Of a DNA stretch of 64,000 bases, positions 46,311 to 55,588 are shown piece after piece (position 1 is the first letter of the stretch; each line of letters begins with the position of its first letter). A model generated the notes under the pieces. That model saw only the letters and a list, made by a program, of their open reading frames with translations. It had not been told where the DNA came from and made no database searches. The DNA lies in assembly GCA_030427245.1 (NCBI GenBank), contig JAUHXA010000018.1, positions 40,777-104,776 of the forward strand, given 5' to 3'. The DNA is from Bacteroidia bacterium. GTDB taxonomy: Bacteria > Bacteroidota > Bacteroidia > Chitinophagales > UBA2359. The translations under genes and the position numbers were made by a program.

Positions 46311-46913
46311 ATGCAAAATACATCTCCTCTTCAAGTCGGGCTTACAGGTGGAATCGGGAGCGGAAAAACGACTGTCAGCCGCTTCTTTGATACTTTGGGC
46401 ATACCTATTTATTATGCCGACAATGCAGCTAAGTGGTTGATGCAAAACGATTCCATACTGGTGAGTGCAATAAAAACCGCATTTGGAGAAGATATTTATA
46501 ACCATGACCAAGTATTGGATCGCCAAAAATTAGCTTCTATCGTCTTCAATGATCTCAAAGCCCTTCGACGTTTGGAAAGTTTGGTACATCCTGCCGTATT
46601 TCGTCACGGTCAAGAATGGGCTGCCCAATACCCAGAAGTACCCTATATTATCCGAGAAGCTGCCCTTACATTCGAGAGTGGTTCATACAAAATGTTGGAC
46701 AAGGTTATCACCGTTTTTGCGCCCAAAGAAATTCGCATTCAACGAGTTTTGCAGCGAGATAACACAAATAAAGAAGCGATTGAAGCACGAATGGACAAAC
46801 AATGGAAGGACGAGCGAAAAATAGAGTTGGCGGATTTTGTGATTGTCAATGATGGAACACAATTCCTTATTCCCCAAGTACTAAAAATCCACAAGCAACT
46901 TTTGGAGTTGTAA
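46311..46913 (+). CDS. coaE: Dephospho-CoA kinase
   Basis: Catalyses the last step of coenzyme A synthesis, phosphorylation of the ribose 3'-hydroxyl. The P-loop VGLTGGIGSGKTTVSRFF is at the N terminus, followed by the substrate motif GIPIYYADNAAKWLM, LESLVHPAVFRH and the lid region IQRVLQRDN with MDKQWKDERK. At 200 residues it has standard length. It is flanked by the sensor kinase (171 bp upstream) and a strong long hairpin downstream. Confidence 0.95.
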   Translation: MQNTSPLQVGLTGGIGSGKTTVSRFFDTLGIPIYYADNAAKWLMQNDSILVSAIKTAFGEDIYNHDQVLDRQKLASIVFNDLKALRRLESLVHPAVFRHGQEWAAQYPEVPYIIREAALTFESGSYKMLDKVITVFAPKEIRIQRVLQRDNTNKEAIEARMDKQWKDERKIELADFVIVNDGTQFLIPQVLKIHKQLLEL

Positions 46914-46950
46914 ACTATACTTTTTGATTTTATTTACCTTAGTAAAAAAG

Positions 46951-47032
46951 AAAAAATAACTTCCCGACCGATATTCCCCTTTTGAAAGGGGGTGGGGTAT
47001 GTTAGCAAAAGAAAACGGGGAGTTATTTTTTT
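46951..47032. terminator. Long bidirectional hairpin after coaE
   Basis: AAAAAATAACTTCCCG pairs with CGGGGAGTTATTTTTT (one G-T), enclosing an inner hairpin CCCCTTTTGAAAGGGG. The A-run and T-run at the two ends allow termination in either direction. Confidence 0.78.
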
Positions 47033-47183
47033 ACCGTTACTTAAATCTGTTTTTTTCTTAGATTATCCATAATAATAGTTCTATCATTCATATTTATTAT
47101 TTTTGTTTTATTAAATTTGGAACGATATTTCGTGTAACTCATGAACTTCACTCAATGTTCAATTCACCTTGTAAAATACATGT

Positions 47184-47558
47184 ATGATAAATTTAATGTT
47201 AATAGATGACGATAAGCTATCGGCACTTATCGCAAGCAAAATGTTGGAAAGAGCAACGGGAAAGTTTGATGTGAGCGTTTATTACACCGCCATATCCGCT
47301 TTAGAAGCCCTCAAGAACAGTCAAGAACTACCCGACGCCATCTTATTGGATATTAACATGCCCCAAATTGATGGTTGGACATTTTTAGAATATCTCAACA
47401 AGATGGACATATTCATGGATGTAATCATGCTGACTGCTTCTGTTTATGAAGATGATATGCAAAAAGCAAAAGAATATCCACAAGTAAAAGGATTTTTTCA
47501 AAAACCCCTGAGTAAAGAGAAAATCCTCAAACTATTGAAATATTATAATCGTCCATAA
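47184..47558 (+). CDS. Single-domain response regulator
   Basis: A stand-alone CheY-like receiver of 124 residues. The acidic pair MLIDDDKLSA, the phosphorylation site ILLDINMPQIDGW (Asp about 53), the switch residue in IMLTASVYEDD and the lysine in FFQKPLSKEK are all in place. There is no output domain, so it acts by protein contact or in a relay. A -7 match TAAATTTG lies at 47112-47119. The nearest kinase is the 7TMR-DISM sensor 1 kb upstream. Confidence 0.93.
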   Translation: MINLMLIDDDKLSALIASKMLERATGKFDVSVYYTAISALEALKNSQELPDAILLDINMPQIDGWTFLEYLNKMDIFMDVIMLTASVYEDDMQKAKEYPQVKGFFQKPLSKEKILKLLKYYNRP

Positions 47559-47668
47559 TGCGAAAAATTTAATGTCAAACTCCAAAAATCATACATTCAC
47601 TAAAAATAGGTGGGTTTCAAATGTTGCTCAATATTAGTGAACTTCAAAACCCACCAATATTGAGCGAT

Positions 47669-48979
47669 ATGTTTTATTTGACCATTCTTCAATACTATTT
47701 TCAATTTCGTTTTCAAGCCACTTTTTCCAATAGAAAGGATTTAGAAGAATGGCAAGAACGACAAATCGAAAGAATGTTAAGAAAAATTCAAACCAATTCC
47801 CCTTACTACAAAGAACAACTTCAAAAACATTCCAATTGGCGGCAAATTCCTACAATCCAAAAAAAACAATGGATGCAGGAATTTGACCGCATCAATACAT
47901 TAAATATCCAAAAACAAGCAGCTCTCAAAGTCGCCTTGCAAGCAGAAACAAGTAGAAACTTCAGTTCTAAACTGGGAAAAAATACCGTAGGACTCTCTTC
48001 TGGCACTTCTGGAAACAGAGGTTTGTTTGTGGTAACTCCCAAAGAACGAGCGCAATGGGTCGCTTATGTCCTACATAAAATATTATCTCCCCTACAATGG
48101 CAAAAACGAAAAATTGCCTTTTTTCTTCGATCAAACAGCAATCTCTACAATTCTATGCAATCTCTTTTGTTTCGTTTTCGTTTTTTTGACCTTAAAAAGA
48201 GATTCGAAGAAAACCTTCTTCAATTAAATGAATATCAACCCGATATACTTGTTGCACCCGCCTCTGTTCTGCGGCACATTGCCAAAGAACAACAAGCTCA
48301 AACCATAAATATTCATCCCGAAAAAATACTCTCCGTAGCCGAAATATTGGAGCAAGAAGATGCCGATTTTATTCAATCCGTTTTCCAACAAATTATTCAT
48401 CAGGCCTATCAATGCACAGAAGGTTTTCTAGCCGTAACGTGTGAATATGGTATTTTGCACTTCAATGAAGACATCATCAAAATCGAACGTCAATACATTG
48501 ACGATGAGAAAAAACGCTATCATCCTATCATAACTGACTTCAATCGAATTGGACAACCCATCATTCGTTACTTACTGAATGACATAGTAATAGACAAAAT
48601 AGAACCCTGTCAATGTGGGTCTATTTTCCAGGCAATTGACCACATTGAAGGGCGATCGGATGATGTTTTTTACTTTAAAAACAAAGAAGGAAAAATCGTT
48701 ACCATTTATCCAGATTTCATTCGCCGAGCGGTGATTCTTCCCGATACAAGTATGGAAGAATATGTGGTGGAACAACTTTCACTGCAACAAATTCATGTTT
48801 TCATTCACACTTCTCATTTTCTTCAAGACCAGCAAACGCTTTTCTCGTCCTTACTGCAACTTTTTGAAGAGTACGGCATTGCAGATATCAAATTATCATT
48901 TTTTAATCAAATGCCTGTATTGAAGGATGAAAAATTGAGACGGGTGAAGCGGAGTTTTGAGATTTATACAAAAAAATAA
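47669..48979 (+). CDS. CoF/F390-synthetase-like adenylate-forming enzyme
   Basis: A member of the ANL superfamily close to phenylacetate-CoA ligases and putative F390 synthetases. The nucleotide loop VGLSSGTSGNRGLFVVTP (about residues 107-124) is clear, as are ILSVAEILEQEDADFIQSVF, YQCTEGFLAVTCEYG and the ITDFNRIGQPIIRYLLNDIV segment. The ORF track starts at 47621; the ATG at 47669 begins at the family-like LTILQYYFQFRFQ helix and I prefer it. The substrate is unknown and no CoA- or carrier-related partner is adjacent. Confidence 0.82.
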   Translation: MFYLTILQYYFQFRFQATFSNRKDLEEWQERQIERMLRKIQTNSPYYKEQLQKHSNWRQIPTIQKKQWMQEFDRINTLNIQKQAALKVALQAETSRNFSSKLGKNTVGLSSGTSGNRGLFVVTPKERAQWVAYVLHKILSPLQWQKRKIAFFLRSNSNLYNSMQSLLFRFRFFDLKKRFEENLLQLNEYQPDILVAPASVLRHIAKEQQAQTINIHPEKILSVAEILEQEDADFIQSVFQQIIHQAYQCTEGFLAVTCEYGILHFNEDIIKIERQYIDDEKKRYHPIITDFNRIGQPIIRYLLNDIVIDKIEPCQCGSIFQAIDHIEGRSDDVFYFKNKEGKIVTIYPDFIRRAVILPDTSMEEYVVEQLSLQQIHVFIHTSHFLQDQQTLFSSLLQLFEEYGIADIKLSFFNQMPVLKDEKLRRVKRSFEIYTKK

Positions 48980-48980
48980 A

Positions 48981-49131
48981 ACTTCATCTCATACTACTGT
49001 ACAAAATGATTTTTGAACCACAAAAGTATCAAAAGGGCACAAAAGAGATAGATGAATTTCAGTTCTTTACTTTTGTTTTCTTTGTGCCTTTTGTGGTTGG
49101 ATTAAAAATGTACAGTAGTATGACTTCATCT
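48981..49131. mobile_element. 133-bp MITE copy 2 with 9-bp target-site duplication
   Basis: The element proper is 48990-49122, inverted relative to copy 1. Its ends CATACTACTGTACA and TGTACAGTAGTATG match copy 1 exactly. The flanks are ACTTCATCT on both sides (48981-48989 and 49123-49131), a perfect 9-bp duplication of a different target. Differences from copy 1 cluster in the central loop. Confidence 0.93.
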
Positions 49132-49180
49132 ACCAAACCCAGTTAAAACTACTTTGGAAAAAGTATGCTGTACTTTTGAA

Positions 49181-49819
49181 TTACCTCTGAAATACATAAA
49201 ATTTCCCCACCAAAGGTTTACCATTTGCGGGAGTTAACTTCCAATAATACAAGCCATTGGGGTAATTCTCTTTGGGCTGCAACGAAACACTATATGCTTT
49301 CTCACCTTTCGGCAACAAGGCTCTAAAAACCCTTCCTTTGTGGTTTCGGATACTCAAATCGGCTGACTCAGTGAGCGCTTCTTCTAATTCAAAATCAAGC
49401 TGATTGAAGCAAAGCGCATTAGGAGTAGGCTTGTTTACTTTTATTTCTATTCTACCTAATTTCCGATATGCTATTTGGTTTTTTAGCAATCGCTCCATAG
49501 AAGGAATTTCCACAGCCTCCGCCATGAGTTTTTCCAAAATACGCTCTATATCTTGAGGATTGTCAGAAAGGGTAAAGTTACCTTTTGGGGAAACATTCAA
49601 GAGTGGGTGTGAAGGTAAGTCTGAATAATTCAATTCGGCAATGGCATCATACAGAACTACAATCAAGCTGCTGCAAAAGCTGCAATCATTTACGTGTTGC
49701 TGCAATGAATCGGGTAGTTTTTCGACTTTTTCCAACTGCATTGCATCCGCATATAGGGTTCTCCCTATTGTGTTTAGGTGACCTTCTTCATCAAAATATT
49801 TAGAGTAGTTTTGCTGCAT
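49181..49819 (-). CDS. Zinc-finger (HxxxCxxC) anti-sigma-like protein
   Basis: The 212-residue product has LQQHVNDCSFCSSLI at about residues 40-54, the HxxxCxxC arrangement of zf-HC2 anti-sigma factors. Unlike classical anti-sigma factors it has no visible membrane helix. The C terminus (GLYYWKLTPANGKPLVGKFYV) reads like the last strands of a beta-sandwich, somewhat like a sorting or FN3-type domain. It lies 87 bp downstream of the sigma-like gene on the same strand, which is the standard sigma/anti-sigma order. The assignment rests on motif and context. Confidence 0.65.
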   Translation of the reverse strand: MQQNYSKYFDEEGHLNTIGRTLYADAMQLEKVEKLPDSLQQHVNDCSFCSSLIVVLYDAIAELNYSDLPSHPLLNVSPKGNFTLSDNPQDIERILEKLMAEAVEIPSMERLLKNQIAYRKLGRIEIKVNKPTPNALCFNQLDFELEEALTESADLSIRNHKGRVFRALLPKGEKAYSVSLQPKENYPNGLYYWKLTPANGKPLVGKFYVFQR

Positions 49820-49906
49820 AGGACTGATGTTTAATGGGAGTTAAAAATTTCCACTCATTTTTTTAACGTTCTTTTAGATGCCTTTCGGCAAGTTTCATGC
49901 TTTTTT

Positions 49907-51022
49907 CTAACGAATTTGATAATAAGCATAGACAATATCTCCAAACCATTGGTAAGCGTATTTCGCAACTGCTCTATCCTTGTTTATTTTTTGAAGCAAC
50001 ATATTGTAGGTAGCTTTTTTTTGAAGGCTTTGGGTCAGTTCTCTATCTATCAAGGTTAGCACCAATAATTTCGCCATGAGTTGATTACGTTGTCGGGTAA
50101 ACCATTTTCGGAGTGTATCGGCATTGGCTTGTTTGCCTTCCCACCTATTGATGTATTGGTTGAGTTTCTGCCAAATTTGCCCTGAACTTTCTTGCTGATA
50201 ATCGTTTCCAAAAAAATCCAACAACTGATTCACCTCTTTTGTAGTTAGCTGCAAAGCTTGTATATCCGCTGGGTAGAGTAGTAAAAAATAATTGGTTTTC
50301 AAGCACAATTCAAACTTTAGGCGATTATTGAAGGAATACAGACACAAAATCTGATTCATTCGGTGGATTTGCTGCGAAAGGTTCATTTCGTCTGAAAGCT
50401 GCTCGAATGGATTGCTGGAAGCATCACTTTTGTGTGCTATCAAAGGAGCTTTGAGTTCGAGCTGTTGACTATTTTTTTGGGTTCGATAGAGCGAACGATA
50501 GAGGTCGGTGAACAAATTTTTGACGACCCGATAGAGAAAAGTCCGAAAGAGTGTCTCGTTGGTAGATTCAAATTTTGACAACTGACCACTCTGCAGTTTT
50601 TCGAGTAGTTTTTGCTGAGTCCATTGCAGAACATCTTCGCTGTCTTGGGCTTTGAAAAAGTCGGTTTGCACCAAATAGTCCAATCTTGCACTGATATAAG
50701 GCAGATACTTCAATATCAGTTGAGGAGATTTTTGGTCGAGTAATTGCAGGTCCAATAAGTCATTGCAGATAGTCTGTGTACATTCGACCAACAGTGTCAA
50801 AACATAGGTTTCTCCTTCGGCTTTTTTCTGAAATTTCGCCAAGCGAGTAGGTAATCTTTGGAAGACCATTGTTGTTATCATCTCCTCTTCACTTTCAGAA
50901 ATTGCTTTTTCTTTCCAAAACCGATTGACCAACTGCTCCACTACCTTTTTGTATTTCCAAATCAGTTGTTGAGGCTGTTGGGCTAAAAGTATTTCATCTT
51001 CTTTCTGTTTGTTTAGAGCCAC
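49907..51022 (-). CDS. Divergent sigma-70-like protein
   Basis: A 371-residue protein with a probable sigma region 2 in its middle: DSEDVLQWTQQKLLEKLQSGQLSKF then FRTFLYRVVKNLFTDLYRSLYR, matching the region 2.1-2.4 pattern of ECF sigma factors. The remainder is helical with no obvious region 4; a possible helix-turn-helix near ALQLTTKEVNQLLDFF is not convincing. It is longer than normal ECF factors (about 190) and may be a degenerate or specialised regulator. It is divergent from the CARDB-like gene with a 148-bp shared upstream region. Confidence 0.62.
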   Translation of the reverse strand: MALNKQKEDEILLAQQPQQLIWKYKKVVEQLVNRFWKEKAISESEEEMITTMVFQRLPTRLAKFQKKAEGETYVLTLLVECTQTICNDLLDLQLLDQKSPQLILKYLPYISARLDYLVQTDFFKAQDSEDVLQWTQQKLLEKLQSGQLSKFESTNETLFRTFLYRVVKNLFTDLYRSLYRTQKNSQQLELKAPLIAHKSDASSNPFEQLSDEMNLSQQIHRMNQILCLYSFNNRLKFELCLKTNYFLLLYPADIQALQLTTKEVNQLLDFFGNDYQQESSGQIWQKLNQYINRWEGKQANADTLRKWFTRQRNQLMAKLLVLTLIDRELTQSLQKKATYNMLLQKINKDRAVAKYAYQWFGDIVYAYYQIR

Positions 51023-51170
51023 AGAGATTGTTTTTTTTAAGAGTAAAGATGTGAAATAAGTTTTTTTTCAAAAAAATAAAACCAAAGTTTCCGAGTCCTT
51101 TTTTCAATCCGTTTAAAGAGGTCGTATTTCAAAAACAACTTTATTAAACCTCATTAAACAGATTTTAATC

Positions 51171-52217
51171 ATGCACAATTTAAGAAATCTTTTAGTAATT
51201 ACAGTTCTCACTATTTTCAGTTTGTTCCTCACCCAAACTGCCGAAGCCCAAAAAAGAAAGCTCGTAGGAGGCAAGGATTTGGTCATTACTTGGGGCGAAC
51301 TCGTTGCGAATGGAAAAATCACAAACAATAGAGCGCCCTACAAAGTAAACTTCAAAGTAAGAAATTATGGAATGCAGAATGTTCAAAATCGCACACGAGT
51401 TGCCCTTCAATTGGTACAGTATCCTCTGAACAACAACAATGGCTCGGTCATAAAGGATTATCTACTAAATGCTCCAATGGGTGATGTGCATTTTGAAACC
51501 AATCCCTTAGCCAGCAATCAAGAACAAGCTTATACGGCTTACATTCCACGAGGACTGCCCGTTGGCTACCGCTACCAAGTAGAACTCAAAGTGGATGCCT
51601 GCCTGAATCAAAGAGATGCAGAATCTTGTAGAGTGGAAGAAACCATTGAAGACAACAATCACTACCGCTTAAAAGACCTCATCCTCAATTTTCCTTTGAA
51701 AACTACATCCTCTTCTATTCCTACGGATTTACCCAATTCCAACTTCAATATTCCTGTATTCAATCCTCAAGGCAACAATGCCTTGGTAAATGGAAAAGAC
51801 TTGAGAATTACTTGGGGAGAAACCATTCCAAATGGCGCAGTACGCAATAACAGAGCGCCTTATAAAATAAACTTCAAGGTAAAAAACTTTGGAACACAAG
51901 ATGTAGCTGCCAGAACACAAGTAGTCTTGAATTTGGTACAGTACCCGTTAGACAACAACAATGGTCGAGTTATGACAAGTTTGTTGGCGGATAGAGAGGG
52001 TAGCAACTACGACAACTTTGAAACAACACCCTTAGCAAGTGGTCAGGAAAGACCATTCACTGCCCATATTCCAAATGGCTTGCCAACAGGGTACCGCTAT
52101 AAAATGGAAATCAAAGTGGATGGTTGTATGGGCGAACGAGATGATGCGCCTTGTAGAGTGAATGAAAGCAGTGAAATCAACAATCACCTTGAATTGCCCG
52201 AACTTAGAGTTCAGTAA
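51171..52217 (+). CDS. Secreted protein with two CARDB-like repeats
   Basis: A signal peptide (LLVITVLTIFSLFLTQTAEAQ) is followed by two homologous domains of about 140 residues. Each begins with a GKDLxITWGE motif, then NNRAPYKxNFKVxNxG, VQYPLxNNNG, and GLPxGYRYxxExKVDxC, ending in a Cys-containing NNH segment. The pattern of strands and the NNRAPYKVNFKV block match CARDB-type adhesion domains. No T9SS sorting domain is seen, so it is presumably periplasmic or released. It is the first gene facing the sigma-like unit. Confidence 0.8.
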   Translation: MHNLRNLLVITVLTIFSLFLTQTAEAQKRKLVGGKDLVITWGELVANGKITNNRAPYKVNFKVRNYGMQNVQNRTRVALQLVQYPLNNNNGSVIKDYLLNAPMGDVHFETNPLASNQEQAYTAYIPRGLPVGYRYQVELKVDACLNQRDAESCRVEETIEDNNHYRLKDLILNFPLKTTSSSIPTDLPNSNFNIPVFNPQGNNALVNGKDLRITWGETIPNGAVRNNRAPYKINFKVKNFGTQDVAARTQVVLNLVQYPLDNNNGRVMTSLLADREGSNYDNFETTPLASGQERPFTAHIPNGLPTGYRYKMEIKVDGCMGERDDAPCRVNESSEINNHLELPELRVQ

Positions 52218-52328
52218 ATTGAACATAGGCATCGGATGCTTCAAATCTGGATAAACCAAATACATAACCAAATTCAGTTATCAATAAAAGAAAGTATTCG
52301 ATACCTGCTAACTTCCAATAAAAACAAG

Positions 52329-52361
52329 GTCTGCTATTTTTCTAAGAGATAGCAGACTTTT
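52329..52361 (+). terminator. Terminator between the CARDB-like and TPR-CHAT genes
   Basis: GTCTGCTAT and ATAGCAGAC form a 9-bp stem followed by TTTT, 111 bp after the CARDB stop. It separates that gene from the CHAT promoter just downstream. Confidence 0.72.
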
Positions 52362-52365
52362 AGGG

Positions 52366-52396
52366 TTGACGTTTCTGCTTCGGTTTCTTATATTTG
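52366..52396 (+). promoter_or_regulatory. Promoter of the TPR-CHAT gene
   Basis: TTG (in TTGAC) at 52366 and TATATTTG at 52389-52396 are 20 bp apart, the ideal Bacteroidota spacing. The ATG is 21 bp after the -7 box, so the leader is very short. Confidence 0.62.
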
Positions 52397-52417
52397 GAAT
52401 AGCAAAATCACCAAACA

Positions 52418-55400
52418 ATGAAAAAAACATCCACTCAAATAGAAGCACTTCAACAAAAGTTAGCAGCTTATCTACTCCAGGCAGATGAATTGTTCGAGCA
52501 AGAAAAATTTGAAGAAAGTCTGAAAACAACTACGAAAACCCTCCAACTAATAGAACAGGAAAGTGCCGATATGCCAAATATAAAGATAAGTCTTTACAAT
52601 TTGCAGGGGCATATTTATTTCTGCAAAACACAGTATAAAAAATCGTTTACTAATTACGAAACTGCTTTAAACTTGCAGTTACTTCTCACCCAACCTAACC
52701 TTGCCGAAAAAGCCAAGGCCCTTTTGGGGCTTGGGCAATCGGGAATGTACAGCGAAAAAGTAAAAGATAAATCACTGGCTTACTTAGAGGAATCCCTAAA
52801 AATCGCTTTAGAAAACAACTACACCCAATGTCTTTCTGACATTTACAATGCCATCGGAAATTATCACCAATTGAAGGGGAACTGGGAAGAATCCTTGCAT
52901 TTTCTGCACAAGGTCATTGAAGTACAAAACGACCTGTATGGACAAGTCACCATTCCTGTCTATTTTATCAATATTGCTTCGATATACAGCTTGAAGGGAG
53001 CGCATGGAAAATCCATTCAATATGCTTACAAAGCCCTACAAATAGTCAAACAAGAGAACAAAGAAGGAACGAATGATGCAGCCATTACCTATTCGTTTTT
53101 GGGGCGAGAATACATCTATCAAGACCAATTTGAGAAAGGATTGAGCTACTGTCACAAAGCTTTCGATATTTGGAAAAAATTGTTTGGAGAAAAACACCAA
53201 GCCATTGGCTATGTATTGGATATGATGGCTTCTGCCTATTTTTACCAAGAGAAATTTGAAGAAGCCCTCCCCTACTTCAAAAAAGCATTGCAGATTTATC
53301 AAAGCATATTTGACAAAAAATCCGCCGAAGTAGCCTTATTCAATAAGCGAGTAGGCTTGTGTTTATTTAAGATGGGAAAAATTGAAGACGCATTTCCCTA
53401 CTACCAACAAGCAGAAAAAATCTTGGCAAAACACCCTCAATTGTATCAAAACCAAATCACCTCTACTTATCGCTATCTTGCTAAATATCACCGCATTAAA
53501 GAGAACTATATAGAAGCACTTCAATACTTCCAAAAAGGTATCGTCAGTCTATTGCCCTCCTTCAATGAGGATGCCATATACAGCCTACCCAGTGTAGAAG
53601 AAGCATATCCCAACCAAGAATTTTTTAGACTCGTGAACAACAAAGCTGCTACGTTTTACGAGAAATACTTGAAGGAAAAAGCTCAGAATAAAGGAAACTT
53701 GAAGGACTTGAAAGCTGCCTATCAAACCTACCTATATGCCTGCCTGATAATCGACTGTATGAGGAAAGATTACAGTACCGAAATGTCTAATTTTCTGTTG
53801 AACCGTGAATCTACTACAATCTATGGTCAGAGTATTGAAGTTTGTCACGCATTTTTTGAACAAAGCCAAAATGCACTATACATACACAAGGCATTTTCCC
53901 TATCGGAACAAGAAAAAGTGCATCTACTCAAAACCGCTATCAATGAAGTAGAAGCCAAAACCAAAGCCCACATTCCCCAAAACCTGCTTCAACAAGAACT
54001 TCAATACCAAAAAGAAATCACCCAATTGAAAGACAATCTTTTGAAGGTCAGTAATCAGCACAATTCAACAAATGAAGACGAAGTCGTTTCCATCGAAAGT
54101 CGGTTGTTTGATTTGAACCATCAATACGAAAAATTGATTCACCAATTTGAAAAGGATTATCCCAAATATTATCAACTCAAATACAACTCACAACTGGCAA
54201 ATATAGACAGTATTCAATCCTATTTGCGGCAAAAAAACCAAGCAGCCTTTGCCGAAAAAACAAACCTTCGACAAATACTTATTTCCTATTTTGTGAGTGA
54301 AACCTACATTTACATTTTCAAAATAACAGCCGACACTTACAGCCTTCAAAAGGTGGAAAAACCTGCTCACTTCCATCAACTCATTATAGGATTCAACAAA
54401 GCCATCAACAGTGTTGAAATAGAAGATTTTTTAGAAACAGCCATAGAATTGTACGATTTGTTAATTACTCCCCTTCAATTGGAGAAAAGCCCAAAACAAC
54501 CTTCAAACCTGACCATTCTTCGCCACGATGTGCTGCATTACCTCCCCTTCGATGCGCTGTTTTTCCCGCCTGCAAACCGAGATTTTGAAGCAGCAGAAAT
54601 ATACGACTTCCACGATTTGGACTACCTCATTTACCACTTCAACATTGCTTATCATTATTCCGCTACCCTACTCCTACACAGCGAAAAGAGACAACAACAC
54701 ACCAACCAACAAGCCGCCACTTTTTTGGGCTTTGCACCTGTGAATTTTGTCACCAACACTACCGAAAAAAACGAATTAACGCTGGAAAGTTATCGAGGAA
54801 AAAGCAAAGTTTTCAGAAACAAAAATTGGGGCGAAAACATCTTAGGCAACTTGCCCAATACAGCCATTGAAGTAGAGGAAGTCTATCAGCTTTTTCACCA
54901 ACAAAAACTCTCTGCCAAAGCTTTTTTATACGATGCTGCCTCCAAGCAAAACCTCTTTGAAGAAGCCTCCAAACACAAATATGTCCTGATTTCTACACAT
55001 GGTTTCCAATACGATGAAACGGGAAATTTGACGGGCATTTATCTAGCAAATGGAGGCGAGGAAATCGACAATCAAACCCTTGAAGAAGCAAGTGAAAAAA
55101 GAGGAACAAACCCATCTCAACTATCCAAAAACTCCAATACTATACTCACCACCTCCGAATCTTATCTGCTTTCGCTTCAAGCAGATTTGGTCGTTTTGAG
55201 TAGTTGCAGCAGTGGCATTGGTAGATTGCAGAAAGGAGAAGGGATGATGGCGATGCACCGAGGTTTTTTGTATGCAGGAGCAAGCAATATTATTTTTACC
55301 CAATTCGATATTCCTGATGAAATGAGTAGCCTCTTGATCAAAAAACTATTTGCCGCTATTTTAGAAGGAAACACCTACACTGCGGCTTTGCGGAAAGCCA

Positions 55401-55471
55401 AACTGCACATTCTCAAACAAGAGGGCGTGAGTCCGCAAGATTGGGCAGCTTTTGCTTTGATTGGTAGGTGA
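52418..55471 (+). CDS. TPR-CHAT protein (caspase-like clan CD protease)
   Basis: A cytoplasmic protein of 1017 residues. About nine tetratricopeptide repeats (residues about 15-400; KSIQYAYKALQIVKQEN, EALPYFKKALQIYQ) are followed by a helical and coiled-coil region (about 490-600) and a C-terminal CHAT domain (about 690-1017). The dyad is visible: His about 861 in VLISTHGFQYDE and Cys about 930 in VVLSSCSSGIGR, followed by the CHAT hallmark RGFLYAGASNIIFTQFDIPDE. CHAT proteases act in type III-E CRISPR and in gasdermin-linked defence in other bacteria; here no cas gene or gasdermin is near. Its neighbours are a CARDB protein and a divergent sigma-like/zinc-finger pair. Confidence 0.93.
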   Translation: MKKTSTQIEALQQKLAAYLLQADELFEQEKFEESLKTTTKTLQLIEQESADMPNIKISLYNLQGHIYFCKTQYKKSFTNYETALNLQLLLTQPNLAEKAKALLGLGQSGMYSEKVKDKSLAYLEESLKIALENNYTQCLSDIYNAIGNYHQLKGNWEESLHFLHKVIEVQNDLYGQVTIPVYFINIASIYSLKGAHGKSIQYAYKALQIVKQENKEGTNDAAITYSFLGREYIYQDQFEKGLSYCHKAFDIWKKLFGEKHQAIGYVLDMMASAYFYQEKFEEALPYFKKALQIYQSIFDKKSAEVALFNKRVGLCLFKMGKIEDAFPYYQQAEKILAKHPQLYQNQITSTYRYLAKYHRIKENYIEALQYFQKGIVSLLPSFNEDAIYSLPSVEEAYPNQEFFRLVNNKAATFYEKYLKEKAQNKGNLKDLKAAYQTYLYACLIIDCMRKDYSTEMSNFLLNRESTTIYGQSIEVCHAFFEQSQNALYIHKAFSLSEQEKVHLLKTAINEVEAKTKAHIPQNLLQQELQYQKEITQLKDNLLKVSNQHNSTNEDEVVSIESRLFDLNHQYEKLIHQFEKDYPKYYQLKYNSQLANIDSIQSYLRQKNQAAFAEKTNLRQILISYFVSETYIYIFKITADTYSLQKVEKPAHFHQLIIGFNKAINSVEIEDFLETAIELYDLLITPLQLEKSPKQPSNLTILRHDVLHYLPFDALFFPPANRDFEAAEIYDFHDLDYLIYHFNIAYHYSATLLLHSEKRQQHTNQQAATFLGFAPVNFVTNTTEKNELTLESYRGKSKVFRNKNWGENILGNLPNTAIEVEEVYQLFHQQKLSAKAFLYDAASKQNLFEEASKHKYVLISTHGFQYDETGNLTGIYLANGGEEIDNQTLEEASEKRGTNPSQLSKNSNTILTTSESYLLSLQADLVVLSSCSSGIGRLQKGEGMMAMHRGFLYAGASNIIFTQFDIPDEMSSLLIKKLFAAILEGNTYTAALRKAKLHILKQEGVSPQDWAAFALIGR

Positions 55472-55588
55472 AAGAGGATTAAAACTCACACATTCTATGT
55501 CATTTTCTTAGTTAAAAACGATAAATGTAAAACCAAGAATGGAAATAATAAGACCTGATTTGGTCATCAATGAAAAAGTAACATCTTA

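Noticed and set aside
43537-47558. 7TMR-DISM kinase, coaE and response regulator as one operon
   Set aside because: A long bidirectional hairpin and a 270-bp gap with a separate -7 box lie before the regulator gene.
52418-55471. TPR-CHAT as part of a type III-E CRISPR system
   Set aside because: No gRAMP/Cas7-11, Cas1 or repeat array is present; only the protease family is shared.
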